Assembly: GCA_963781955.1 (NCBI GenBank)
Contig: CAWAHU010000003.1
Span: forward strand, 434,001 to 498,000
From: Bog-473 sp963781955
GTDB lineage: Bacteria > Actinomycetota > Acidimicrobiia > Acidimicrobiales > RAAP-2
Direction of reading: 5' to 3'
DNA length: 64,000 nucleotides
The notes beneath the pieces are model-generated. The model saw only the letters and a list, made by a program, of their open reading frames with translations. It did no database searches and was not told the DNA's origin. Within the stretch, counting starts at the first letter, position 1, and each line of letters begins with the position of its first letter. The position numbers were made by a program, and so were the translations under genes. Shown in pieces: positions 27,132 to 35,278 of the stretch.

Positions 27132-27677
27132 GTGGACAAGCTCACCGTCTCCGCGAGTGGGCTGGCGTTCTCGTGTCAGGCCGCCGGCCCAGACGACGAG
27201 CCACTTGCGCTGTGCCTCCACCGATGCCCCGACACGCCCGCACGCGGTGCCACCTGCTGCCCGAACCGGCAGCGGCCGGGTTTCGCTCTGTGTCGTTCCA
27301 GCGGGGGTTACGCCCCACCGAGATCCCCCCGACGGCCGGTACCAGACCCGGGCTCCGTGAACGACGCCAACGCGCTTCACGAGGCGCTGGTGGCAACGGC
27401 GACGCCGTCGTCGTGGGGCACAACTGGGATGCACTCGGACCTACGGCGCGGTGGCCCACCACCCGAGAGCGCTGGCGGCGCGCTGTCACTGCCGCCGTGC
27501 CCCGACGGCGTCCATGGACACGCCGCTCTTCACCTACTCGCAACTCCGTTGCAGCGGGTCCATGTTCTTGTTCGCCTCCCTGTGGCCAAGATGACGTTGG
27601 CCCTCGACGACCGGTCGTTCATCAACGACCCTGGCGCGACTGGTCGCCGTGGTACGACGCGCCGGGACATTCCTGAA
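27132..27677 (+). pseudogene. Alpha/beta hydrolase (epoxide hydrolase/dehalogenase type), many frameshifts
   Basis: No single frame spans the region, but fragments in all three frames together follow the order of an alpha/beta hydrolase. Frame of 27132: DKLTVSASGLAFSCQAAGPDD and PLALCLH, then NDANALHEAL and ALDDRSFINDP. Next frame over: HLLPEPAAAGFR, PTEIPP, GDAVVVGHNWDALG (nucleophile elbow, usually GHDWGA) and RWRRAVTAAVP, later WRDWSPWYDA. Third frame: MDTPLFTYSQLR and MFLFASLW, ending in a stop. At least five frame changes are needed, so it is a true relic rather than a single error. An intact relative with GHDWGG lies at 44286-45152. Confidence 0.75.
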
Positions 27678-27679
27678 GC

Positions 27680-28591
27680 TCAGCTGAGGCGGAGCACGCC
27701 GCCCGTCGCGGCGGACCAACGGGCGAAGCCCTCAGCGACGAGTGATGCCGCCACGCGCTCGGCCCGCCCGGGGTCGTCCGGCCACCCGCAGGCCCCAGGG
27801 ATGGCCGACCGGGGCACGTCGCCGGCGCGCAGCGCATTCAGCAACCGTCCCCTTCCCTGGCGGTCGGAGCCGTTGAACGCGCTCTGGGGCCGGGCCGACG
27901 GGCTCACCCGCCACGGGTCGGGGGCGTCGACGCCGGCGCGCCGCCACCTGCAGAGGCGTCGAAGGGGGCAACCCGGGCAGCCGGGTCGGGCCGCCGTACA
28001 GACCGTAGCCCCGAGGTCGAACACGGCCTGGTTGAACTCCCAGGACCCGCCCAGGGGCACCAGCCGGTCACCCAGCCGCACCGCTTGCGCCACCGTCAGC
28101 GGTGCTCCGGCGACGGCGCGCGACAGCACGCGCACCGCGTTGGTGTCGACCGCGGCCACATCGTCGCCGAAGGCAAGCGACCGCACCGCGCGCGCCGTGT
28201 AGGAACCGACACCCGGGAGAGCGCGCAGCGCGCCGTCCCCCCGGGGCACTGCGCCGCCGTGCTCCGAGACGATCATCGCCGCCGCTCGTTGCAGGTTCAG
28301 GGCACGTCGGTTGTAACCGAGGCCCGACCACAGGCGCACCACCGCTGCCGGTCCAGCCGAAGCGCACGCTGACGGCGTGGGGAACGCGTCGACGAACTGC
28401 CCGTAGGCGTGGACCACCCTGACCACCTGGGTCTGTTGGAGCATGATCTCGGAGACCAGGATCGGCCAGGGTTCCCTGGTGCGGCGCCAGGGCAGGTCAC
28501 GGCGGTGCTCGTCCCCCCACTGCAGGAGCCGACCCCGGATCCGGCGCAGCCGGTCCGGGGCGAGCGACGGTGCCTTGGTCTGCGAGGTCAG
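27680..28591 (-). CDS. mutY: A/G-specific adenine glycosylase MutY
   Basis: Removes adenine opposite 8-oxoguanine. About 303 residues. Catalytic Glu in ILVSEIMLQQTQVVRVV near 40, helix-hairpin-helix ALPGVGSYTARAVRSLAFG near 115, catalytic Asp in VAAVDTNAVRVLSRA near 138, and a [4Fe-4S] ligand set CTAARPGCPGCPLRRLC (spacing 6, 2, 5) near 190-206. The C-terminal NUDIX-like domain is largely missing, common in short actinobacterial MutY. The start is unclear: no ATG; a CTG at 28591 overlaps the maoC stop, and GTG 28648 lies inside maoC. Confidence 0.9.
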   Translation of the reverse strand: MTSQTKAPSLAPDRLRRIRGRLLQWGDEHRRDLPWRRTREPWPILVSEIMLQQTQVVRVVHAYGQFVDAFPTPSACASAGPAAVVRLWSGLGYNRRALNLQRAAAMIVSEHGGAVPRGDGALRALPGVGSYTARAVRSLAFGDDVAAVDTNAVRVLSRAVAGAPLTVAQAVRLGDRLVPLGGSWEFNQAVFDLGATVCTAARPGCPGCPLRRLCRWRRAGVDAPDPWRVSPSARPQSAFNGSDRQGRGRLLNALRAGDVPRSAIPGACGWPDDPGRAERVAASLVAEGFARWSAATGGVLRLS

Positions 28592-29100
28592 TCCCAGACG
28601 TCGTCGCCGTAGGGGCGCCGCCGGGGCGGCGCAGCCGCCGCCTTCCACACCATCAGTTTGCGGCGGAAGTAGCAGACCTCCTCGCCGCGCTGGTTGAACG
28701 CCTTGGTCTCCACGGTCACAATGCCGCGGTCGTCCTTCGACTTGGACGGGGTGGCGTCCAACACCCTGGTCTCGGCGTAGATCGTGTCGTCGTGGAACGT
28801 GGGTGACCGGTGAAGCAGCGACTCGACTTCGAGGTTGGCGATGCACGATCCGCTGACGTCTGGGACGCTCATCCCGAGGGCGATCGAGTACACGAGGTTG
28901 CCCACCACGACGTTCTTCCCTTGCACCGTCTCGTGCTCGGCGAACCACGCGTTCGTGTGGAGCGGGTGGTGGTTCATGGTCATCATGCAGAAGAGGTGGT
29001 CGTCGTACTCTGTGATGGTCTTACCCGGCCAGTGCCGGTACACGTCGCCGGGGACGAAGTCCTCGAGGTATCGCCCGAAGGGGCGGTCGTGCACGGTCAC
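28588..29100 (-). CDS. MaoC-family hydratase, probable mesaconyl-CoA hydratase
   Basis: 170-residue single hot-dog protein from GTG 29100, in GTGA overlap with the upstream gene. RYLEDFVPGDVYRHWPGKTI near 8-27, EYDDHLFCMMTMNHHPLHTN near 30-49 (hydratase site with Asp and HPLH), WFAEHETVQGKNVVVGNLVY near 51, and FHDDTIYAETRVLDATPSKS near 103. Together with methylsuccinyl-CoA dehydrogenase (30351-31961) and malyl-CoA lyase (32016-32955) it fits the mesaconyl-CoA hydration step of the ethylmalonyl-CoA pathway, as in actinobacteria where this enzyme is short. Function by context; another enoyl-CoA substrate is possible. Confidence 0.8.
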   Translation of the reverse strand: MTVHDRPFGRYLEDFVPGDVYRHWPGKTITEYDDHLFCMMTMNHHPLHTNAWFAEHETVQGKNVVVGNLVYSIALGMSVPDVSGSCIANLEVESLLHRSPTFHDDTIYAETRVLDATPSKSKDDRGIVTVETKAFNQRGEEVCYFRRKLMVWKAAAAPPRRRPYGDDVWD

Positions 29101-29534
29101 GGTTCCACCTCGGGCTGGCGCGGCCGGGTGGTGAAACCGAGCGAGGCGCCCGGGAGGGACTCGCCGTCGATGGTCAACCGCCACGCGAACCGAGTCCCGG
29201 GTGCCAGGGGAATGGGCCCAAGGTTCACGGCCAGCGCCACGTCGATCGGCGAGCCCTCGGGGATCCCCGGCGGCTGGCTCACCGTGAACTCGCCCCGGAC
29301 CTCGACCGGCTGGGAGCCCTCGGCCGTCTCCATGAGGACGGGCTGCCCGTCGGCGTCCTCGAGGAACAGCTCCCAGTGGTGCGGCGTCTCGGTCTCGTGC
29401 CAGTCGACGTCGATCTTCAGCGCCACGGCGGAGGGCACGGGGTCGGGTCCTGTCATGCTCCAGCCGCCACCGAGAATGTAGAGCTTGCCGTCGGCCACCT
29501 GGGCGGCGTCGCAGAGCAGCATGGTCACCTTCAC
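29097..29534 (-). CDS. DUF6941-like protein of unknown function
   Basis: 145 residues from GTG 29534. The opening VTMLLCDAAQVADGKLYILG then GGWSMTGPDPVPSAVALKI resembles a widespread actinobacterial domain of unknown function. The rest is predicted beta strands with conserved LFLEDADGQPV near 70 and NLGPIPLAPGTRFAWRLTID near 112. No membrane segment, no cysteine cluster. Translationally coupled to the MaoC gene. It may be a small beta-sandwich partner; nothing shows its role. Confidence 0.75.
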   Translation of the reverse strand: MKVTMLLCDAAQVADGKLYILGGGWSMTGPDPVPSAVALKIDVDWHETETPHHWELFLEDADGQPVLMETAEGSQPVEVRGEFTVSQPPGIPEGSPIDVALAVNLGPIPLAPGTRFAWRLTIDGESLPGASLGFTTRPRQPEVEP

Positions 29535-29556
29535 GGCGCCCAGGGTAACGGACCCG

Positions 29557-29600
29557 CCCGAGTCCACGGACGACCCCACCCGAGTCCACGGACGACCCCG
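29557..29600. repeat. 22-bp direct repeat, two copies
   Basis: CCCGAGTCCACGGACGACCC plus two bases occurs at 29557-29578 and again at 29579-29600 with one difference. It lies in the divergent gap between the DUF6941-like gene and the methyltransferase; TCCGTGGACAC at about 29621 partly mirrors it. It could be a regulator site or slippage product. Confidence 0.8.
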
Positions 29601-29667
29601 CCCGGCCCGTAGAGTGCGGGTCCGTGGACACAACGGCCGGACGGCTCCAGCTCACGATCCCGGTGCC

Positions 29668-30321
29668 ATGAGCGGATCGGGCGAGCTCAAAGGGCTGCGC
29701 GACGACGTCTACCGGCGCCCTCTGGCGACGGCGCTGGAGCGCCTCGGGCTCGGTGCCGGGTGGCGCTGCGTCGACGTCGGCGCCGGAGGAGGCGACGTCT
29801 CAGTGGCGCTGGCCGAGCTGGTCGGGCGCGACGGGCGCGTGTACGCCGTGGACAGCGATCCGTTGGCAAGGGACGAGGTGGCGCGGGCCGCGGCGGCGCA
29901 CGCGCAGGTGATCGCGCTCACCCAGGCCGGGGAGGACTTGTCGCTCCCCGAGGAGGTCGACTTGGCGTTCTGCCGCTTCCTCCTCCTCCACGTGCTCGAC
30001 CCCCTCGTCGTGGTTCGGATGATGGCCGCGTCCGTGCGCCCTGGCGGTTGGGTGGTGGCCCAGGAGCCGATCACCTCGGCCGGGCGCGTCGGCGGGGCTG
30101 CCCTCTCGATGCCCGACGCCCGGCACCCCGACGTTGGCGCATTGCTCCCCGCCCACGTGCGCGACGCCGGGCTCCAGGTGGTGGACGCCTGGGCGGAGGC
30201 CCCGGCCGGCGTCGGCCCCGGCCCGGTGTCCGAGTACCTCGAGACGCTCACCGGTGTCGACCCCGGCGACGACCCCGTGGTGCTCCCACCGCTGGTCACG
30301 GTCATCGGCCGGAGAGATTGA
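29668..30321 (+). CDS. SAM-dependent methyltransferase
   Basis: 217 residues from ATG 29668. Class I fold: CVDVGAGGGDVSVALAELVG near 32-51 (SAM-binding glycines), VYAVDSDPLARDEVARAAAA near 57 (acidic residue for ribose), LAFCRFLLLHVLDPLVVVRM near 97 and VRPGGWVVAQEPITSAGR near 123. The substrate cannot be read; similar proteins methylate small molecules. It precedes the dehydrogenase by 29 bases and probably shares its transcript. Confidence 0.88.
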   Translation: MSGSGELKGLRDDVYRRPLATALERLGLGAGWRCVDVGAGGGDVSVALAELVGRDGRVYAVDSDPLARDEVARAAAAHAQVIALTQAGEDLSLPEEVDLAFCRFLLLHVLDPLVVVRMMAASVRPGGWVVAQEPITSAGRVGGAALSMPDARHPDVGALLPAHVRDAGLQVVDAWAEAPAGVGPGPVSEYLETLTGVDPGDDPVVLPPLVTVIGRRD

Positions 30322-30350
30322 CGAGACGTGGCCGGTAGGGTCGAGGCGCC

Positions 30351-31961
30351 ATGACGACGCCCAGCACCGATCTCGCCGCGGCGGCACAAGCCGTCGACAT
30401 CGCCCAGCAGCTCGTCGACGCCGCGTGCACCGCGGTCAGTGCGAACGGCGGCGTCGACGCCAACCAGGTCGTGGCCTACGACGTGGCGCACGCCGCCGCC
30501 GCCGTGGCGACCGCCCGGGCCACGCTCGAGTACGGGTCTCGGGGGGACGTCGAGGCGCGCATCGCAGCCGCCTTTGTCGCCGACGTCGTCGCCGACCTGA
30601 CCGGTCGGGTCGCCGGTCGAGAGGCACGGTGGGGCGTCGACGTGGGCTGGGGCGGACCGGTGGCCGGCTTCCTCGCTGAGTGGCGCGACCCGGCGGTGCT
30701 CGCCGCTCTGGCCTCCACCGAGGGCCCGCGGCATCTGGGCGAGGACTTCGAGTTGGTCCGCGAGACGTTCCACCGCTTCGCCGAGGACAAGGTGCGGCCC
30801 CATGCCGAGCACGTCCATCGGGAGAACGCGGACATCCCCGAGGACGTGATCGAGGGACTGGCCGACATCGGGGGCTTCGGGCTCTCGGTCCCCGAGGAGT
30901 ACGGCGGCTTCGCCTCGGGCGGTGAGAGCGACTACCTGGGGATGGTCGTCGCCACCGAGGAGCTGAGCTGGGGCTCACTCGGAGTGGGAGGGTCACTCAT
31001 CACCCGGCCCGAGATCCTCACCCGCGCCCTCGTCCACGGGGGCACCGAGGAGCAAAAGAAGGAGTGGCTGCCCAAGCTTGCGTCAGCCGAGATCCTGGCC
31101 GCCGTGGCCGTGACCGAACCCGACTACGGCTCCGACGTCGCCGGCGTCGTGACATCGGCCACTCCAGTGCCGGGCGGCTGGGTGATCAACGGGGTGAAGA
31201 CCTGGTGCACCTTCGCGGCGCGGGCCGACGTGCTGATGCTGCTGGCCCGCACCGACCCAGACCGGTCGATGGCCCACCGGGGAATCTCCATGTTCGTGGT
31301 CGAGAAGCCCCGCGGCGACGGGCACGGCTTCGTGTTCAGCCAGGGACCCGACGAGGCGCCCGGCCGGCCGGGCGACCTGTCCCAGGGGCGGCTGGAGGGC
31401 CGCCCGATCGACACCCTGGGCTACCGTGGCATGCACTCCTACGAGCTGGCGTTCGAGAACTGGTTCGTGCCCGAGGCCAACCTGGTGGGCGGCGAAGGAG
31501 GGGTGGGCAAGGGCTTCTACCTGCAGATGCAGGGTTTCGAGAACGGCCGGCTCCAGACCGCGGCCCGAGCGCTGGGCCTCATGCAGGCGGCCTACGAGGC
31601 GGCCCGCTCCTACGCCGCGGAGCGGGTGGTGTTCGGATCGCCCATCGGCGATTACCAGCTGACCCAGGCCAAGCTCGGTCGCATGGCTGTCATCATCCAG
31701 GCCACGCGCCAGAGCTCGTACCACGTTGCCCGCCTCATGGCGCAGGGCGAAGGCGCGCTCGAGGCCTCCATGGTGAAGGCCTACGTGTGCCGCGCCGCGG
31801 AGTGGGTGACACGTGAGGCGATGCAGATCCACGGCGGCATGGGCTACGCCGAGGAATTCCCGGTGAGCCGTTACTTCGTCGACGCCCGCGTCCTGTCGAT
31901 CTTCGAGGGCGCCGACGAGACGCTGGCGCTCAAGGTGATCGCCCGTCGGCTCATCGGCTGA
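30351..31961 (+). CDS. mcd: (2S)-Methylsuccinyl-CoA dehydrogenase
   Basis: Oxidises (2S)-methylsuccinyl-CoA to mesaconyl-C1-CoA in the ethylmalonyl-CoA pathway. 536 residues, far longer than a normal 380-residue acyl-CoA dehydrogenase because of a 130-residue helical N-terminal extension (VDIAQQLVDAACTAVSANGG near 15), as in known Mcd enzymes. The core has SVPEEYGGFASGGESDYLGM near 178, AVTEPDYGSDVAGVVTSA near 249, YRGMHSYELAFENWFVPEAN near 360 and the ending SIFEGADETLALKVIARRL, with Glu in FEG as likely base. MaoC and lyase genes flank it. Crotonyl-CoA carboxylase and ethylmalonyl-CoA mutase are not in the window. Confidence 0.88.
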   Translation: MTTPSTDLAAAAQAVDIAQQLVDAACTAVSANGGVDANQVVAYDVAHAAAAVATARATLEYGSRGDVEARIAAAFVADVVADLTGRVAGREARWGVDVGWGGPVAGFLAEWRDPAVLAALASTEGPRHLGEDFELVRETFHRFAEDKVRPHAEHVHRENADIPEDVIEGLADIGGFGLSVPEEYGGFASGGESDYLGMVVATEELSWGSLGVGGSLITRPEILTRALVHGGTEEQKKEWLPKLASAEILAAVAVTEPDYGSDVAGVVTSATPVPGGWVINGVKTWCTFAARADVLMLLARTDPDRSMAHRGISMFVVEKPRGDGHGFVFSQGPDEAPGRPGDLSQGRLEGRPIDTLGYRGMHSYELAFENWFVPEANLVGGEGGVGKGFYLQMQGFENGRLQTAARALGLMQAAYEAARSYAAERVVFGSPIGDYQLTQAKLGRMAVIIQATRQSSYHVARLMAQGEGALEASMVKAYVCRAAEWVTREAMQIHGGMGYAEEFPVSRYFVDARVLSIFEGADETLALKVIARRLIG

Positions 31962-32015
31962 GAGCTGCGCGCGCCCGCCCGACCGCATCCGGCCGGGCGC
32001 GCTCCTCGGTCGTGG

Positions 32016-32955
32016 CTACTCGGCGCTCCGCGTGAGGCCGGCGCGCTCGCCCCGGCTCACGAACTTGATCGCCATCTTGCGGCTCGCCTCGTCAATCATC
32101 TCGTCGCCGAACATGACCGCACCCTTGCGGTCCTCCTCGGTCGCCTTGCGGTAGGCCTCGAGGATGTCGAAGGCGTGGTCGAACTGCTCCTGCGTCGGTG
32201 AGAACACCTCGTTCAGCACTCCGGCCTGGTCCGGCGTGAGCGCCCACTTGCCGTCGTAGCCGAGCATGCGCGCCCGCATGGAGTACTCGCGCAGCGCGTC
32301 CATCTCGCGCACCTTGAGGAACGGTCCGTCGATCACCTGCAGCCCGTTGGCGCGGCCGGCCATGAGTATCCGGCTGAACACGTAGTGGAAGTGGTCCCCG
32401 GGGTACTCGGGAATGTCGACGCCGCCGGTCAGCACGGGCATTTCGATGCTGGCTGCGAAGTCGGCCGGGCCGAAGATGATCGTCTCGAGGCGGGGCGAGG
32501 CGGCGCAGATCTCGTCGACGTTGATCAGGCCGCGGGCCGTCTCGATCTGTGCCTCGATCCCGGTGTGCCCGACGGGGAGGCCGGCCTTCTTCTCGACCTG
32601 GGTGAGCAACAGGTCGAGGGCGACGATCTCGGCCGCCGACTGCACCTTGGGCAGCATGATCTCGTCGAGGCGCTCGCCGGCGTTGCCTACGACCTCGATC
32701 ACGTCGCCGTACGTCCACTCGGTGTCCCAGGCGTTGACTCGCACGCACAGCACCCGGTCGTCCCACGAGAGGTTCTTGATGGCGTCGACCACCTTGGGCC
32801 GCGGCGCTCTCTTTCTCCAGAGGCGCCACGGCGTCCTCGAGGTCGAGGAACGTCATGTCGGCCGGAACGGTCGGTGCCTTGGCCAGGAATTTCTCGTTCG
32901 AACCCGGTGTGGACAGGCATGAGCGCCGGGGCAGGTCACGTGAGCGTGCGGACAT
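32016..32955 (-). CDS. Malyl-CoA/beta-methylmalyl-CoA lyase (HpcH/CitE family), frameshifted
   Basis: Mg-dependent lyase splitting beta-methylmalyl-CoA into glyoxylate and propionyl-CoA. The N-terminal 50 residues (start ATG 32955; RRSCLSTPGSNEKFLAKAP, MTFLDLEDAVAPLEKESA) lie in one frame and the remaining 260 (KVVDAIKNLSWDDRVLCVRV, DEIMLPKVQSAAEIVAL, GIEAQIETARGLINVDEI, IIFGPADFAASIEM, DGKWALTPDQ) in another. Arg of CVRVN, Glu of EAQIE and Asp of GPADF are the expected active-site residues. Removing one G from the GGG at 32796-32798 restores EKESAAAKVVDAIK. Either a consensus error or a recent mutation. Third enzyme of the ethylmalonyl-CoA pathway locus. Confidence 0.8.
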
Positions 32956-33088
32956 GATCCAAGGGTAACAAACAGGCCCCCAGGACCCGCCGGGCCGCCG
33001 GGAGGAGCGGCTCAGCACCGACGGACAGGCCGGCTCAACGCCGCTGCGCGGAGGAGCTGGAGCAGCCGTTCCGATCAGTGCTTTTCGA

Positions 33089-33775
33089 TCAGTGCAGCTG
33101 CTCAGAGAAGAACGCGAGCGTGCGATCCCACAGGAGCTGCGACGCGTCGGAGTCGTGCACCTCGGGCCGCGAGTCGTTGAAGAAGGCGTGCTCGGTGCCG
33201 GGGTACACGATGATCTCGGCCGACTTCCCGAGTCCGCGCAGCTGCTCACCCAATGCCGCAGCCGCCTCCGGCGTGAAGAACGTGTCGTTCTCGGCGTAGT
33301 GGCCCAGCACCGCCGCCTCCATGGCCGAGTAGTCGGGTTGCGCGTCGGGCCACGGGATGACGCCGTAGCACGGCACCACGGCCGCCACGGCGTCTGGACG
33401 CTGGGAGGCCAGGACGAGCGCGAGCCCTCCCCCCATGCAGAACCCGATGACCCCGATGCGATCGCCCTCACTACGCCGGAGCAGCTCGTCGATGGCACCG
33501 CTCATGTCGCGGCCGGCCTGGTCCAGCTTCATCGCCATCATCGCCTTGCCCGCCTCGTCGGGCTCACCGGGGGGCACCGTCTGCCCGTGGTACAGATCGG
33601 GTGCCAGCGCCACGAAGCCGGCACCGGCGAAGCGATCGCAGACGTCCTTGATGTGGTCGACGAGGCCCCACCACTCCTGGATCACGATCACACCGGGGCC
33701 GCCCCCCGACGCGGGCACTGCGAGGTAACCGCCCGCCGTCGATCCGTTGCTTGGGAATTCGATCATCTCGCCCAT
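33089..33775 (-). CDS. Dienelactone hydrolase family protein
   Basis: 228 residues from ATG 33775 (MGEMIEFPSNGSTAGGYL). Cys-type alpha/beta hydrolase: VIVIQEWWGLVDHIKDVCDR near 28-47 with the catalytic Glu, nucleophile in IGVIGFCMGGGLALVLAS near 107, Asp in GHYAENDTFFTPEAAAALG near 158, and His in VYPGTEHAFFNDSRPE near 188. Would hydrolyse dienelactones from chlorocatechol or aromatic ring cleavage, but the family is broad. In-frame codons upstream of 33775 look noncoding. 134 bases separate it from the lyase gene. Confidence 0.93.
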   Translation of the reverse strand: MGEMIEFPSNGSTAGGYLAVPASGGGPGVIVIQEWWGLVDHIKDVCDRFAGAGFVALAPDLYHGQTVPPGEPDEAGKAMMAMKLDQAGRDMSGAIDELLRRSEGDRIGVIGFCMGGGLALVLASQRPDAVAAVVPCYGVIPWPDAQPDYSAMEAAVLGHYAENDTFFTPEAAAALGEQLRGLGKSAEIIVYPGTEHAFFNDSRPEVHDSDASQLLWDRTLAFFSEQLH

Positions 33776-33832
33776 GGACGCGACGGTAGTGCGCTCGAGA
33801 GCGCGCCCGCGGACGTCGTGCACCGGCGCTCG

Positions 33833-33853
33833 AAGTGCCCCGCGGGGGCACTT
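33833..33853. promoter_or_regulatory. Perfect hairpin AAGTGCCCC-GCG-GGGGCACTT
   Basis: Nine-base arms with a 3-base loop, followed on the plus strand by CTTTACAAAAG. It lies 58 bases upstream of the dienelactone hydrolase start and about 200 bases before the NlpC/P60 gene. The structure resembles a terminator on the plus strand but no plus-strand gene ends nearby, so it may instead be an operator or insulate the divergent genes. Confidence 0.45.
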
Positions 33854-33904
33854 CTTTACAAAAGATTTCACAAAGGGTTCGTGACGGGCTCACCAGCCAT
33901 TTCG

Positions 33905-33975
33905 CACCCTCAGTGCGACCAGGAGGACCATGATCCCACTGAGGGTGTTTGATGCCGCCATCCCCGGCCTATAAG
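33905..33975 (+). promoter_or_regulatory. NlpC/P60 promoter with inverted repeat
   Basis: TTTGAT (33948-33953) and TATAAG (33970-33975) with a 16-base spacer make a recognisable promoter; transcription would begin near 33981. An 11-base inverted repeat, CACCCTCAGTG at 33905-33915 and CACTGAGGGTG at 33937-33947, ends directly at the -35 box, where a bound regulator would touch polymerase. Start of transcription after the ATG at 33977 supports the later start chosen for the gene. Confidence 0.5.
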
Positions 33976-34048
33976 AATGGTGCCCATCGTGACTGACGTA
34001 GAGCGGGATCACATCCACTCCACGCCGCGGTCTTCGAGGAGCACAAGG

Positions 34049-35188
34049 ATGCTCTGGCGGGTCGGCACCCCCGCGTTGACCGTTGTCACAGTGTTGTCGA
34101 GCACTGTGCTTGGGCTTGCGCGCCCTGCGGCTGGAGACGCCATTTCGGACGCCAAGGCCAAGGCTGCCGCCATCGAGGCACAGCTCTCCGCGGCGCAGAA
34201 CCAGATGTCGGCCCTCAGCCAGCAGTACGACCAAGCCGTCTACCAGTTGTCGCAGATCACCTCGAACATCGCTTCCACCGAGGCCAAGATCAGCGCCGAC
34301 GAGCAGCAAGTGGCGAACGACAAGGCGATCCTGTCGACGTCGGCCGTGGCCAACTACATCTCCGACGGCACCGCGGCGGCGCAGAACCCCATCTTCGCCG
34401 GCAACAACAAGAACCTCGGCGCCATCACGCAGTACAACGAGATCGCCACGGGAAACCTCAACACCTCCGTGGCCAACCTGCACACAGCGGAGAACCAGCT
34501 GAACGCGGAACAGGCCCAGCTACAGAACGAGCACACGCAGGCGCAGGCGCAGGTCGCCGCCGAACAGAGCGCGGTGTCCCAGAACGAGCAGGCCATCAGC
34601 CAGCAGAAGGGCGCGCTGGCCCAGGAGCAGGGTCAGATCGCGCAGCTGGTCCAACAACAGCAGCAGGCGGAGGCCGCCGCCGCGGCGAAGGCGACACAGG
34701 CTCGCCAGGCGGCCGCGGCCGCTGCCGTCCACACGGCGTCGTCCACGGGGCACGCCTCGCCCAGCCCGGCCAACCCGGCCAGCCCGGCCGGGCTGTCGCA
34801 GGCCGCGCCACCCCCGACCGCTCCGGGCGGCGGCGGCGCGGTCCAGGCCGCCGAGAGCCAGGTCGGTGTGCCCTACGTCTGGGGCGGTGAGTCCCCCAAG
34901 GGTTCGGGCAGTCCTGGATTCGACTGCTCGGGCCTGACCGCATGGTCGTGGGGACAGGTGGGCGTCGGGCTCCCCCACTACTCGGGCGCCCAGATGGCTG
35001 ACACCACCCCGGTGCCGATCAGCGACCTGCAGCCCGGTGACCTCCTCTTCTACGGGCCTGGCGGGTCCGACCACGTCGCCATGTACGTGGGCCCGGGGAC
35101 GATGATCGAGGCGCCCTACACCGGTGCATCCGTCTGGGTCACCGGCCTCCGGCTGGGCAACGGATTCGTCGGCGCGGGCCGTCCGTAG
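34049..35188 (+). CDS. Secreted NlpC/P60 peptidoglycan endopeptidase
   Basis: RipA-like cell-wall hydrolase. I start at ATG 34049 because GAGGAG stands seven bases upstream and it opens a normal signal peptide (MLWRVGTPALTVVTVLSSTV, cleavage near AAGDA); an earlier ATG at 33977 lies before the predicted transcription start. 379 residues: a long coiled coil near 30-215 (AKAKAAAIEAQLSAAQNQMS onward, very Gln/Ala-rich), a Pro/Ser linker, and the NlpC/P60 domain near 265-379 with Cys in PGFDCSGLTAWSWGQ, His in GSDHVAMYVGPG and a third polar position near EAPYTG. The coiled coil probably gates the peptidase. Confidence 0.92.
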   Translation: MLWRVGTPALTVVTVLSSTVLGLARPAAGDAISDAKAKAAAIEAQLSAAQNQMSALSQQYDQAVYQLSQITSNIASTEAKISADEQQVANDKAILSTSAVANYISDGTAAAQNPIFAGNNKNLGAITQYNEIATGNLNTSVANLHTAENQLNAEQAQLQNEHTQAQAQVAAEQSAVSQNEQAISQQKGALAQEQGQIAQLVQQQQQAEAAAAAKATQARQAAAAAAVHTASSTGHASPSPANPASPAGLSQAAPPPTAPGGGGAVQAAESQVGVPYVWGGESPKGSGSPGFDCSGLTAWSWGQVGVGLPHYSGAQMADTTPVPISDLQPGDLLFYGPGGSDHVAMYVGPGTMIEAPYTGASVWVTGLRLGNGFVGAGRP

Positions 35189-35278
35189 CCACCCCGAGCC
35201 ACCCCTAGCCGTCCTGGGCAGGCCAGCGGCCGAGCCCGGTCCACCAGCGGCTCGTCCTAGCCTGGGCGCCAGCCCGCC

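Noticed and set aside
33776..34048. c-di-AMP (ydaO-type) riboswitch before the NlpC/P60 gene
   Set aside because: Position would fit, but I could not match the conserved core; only two simple inverted repeats are visible.
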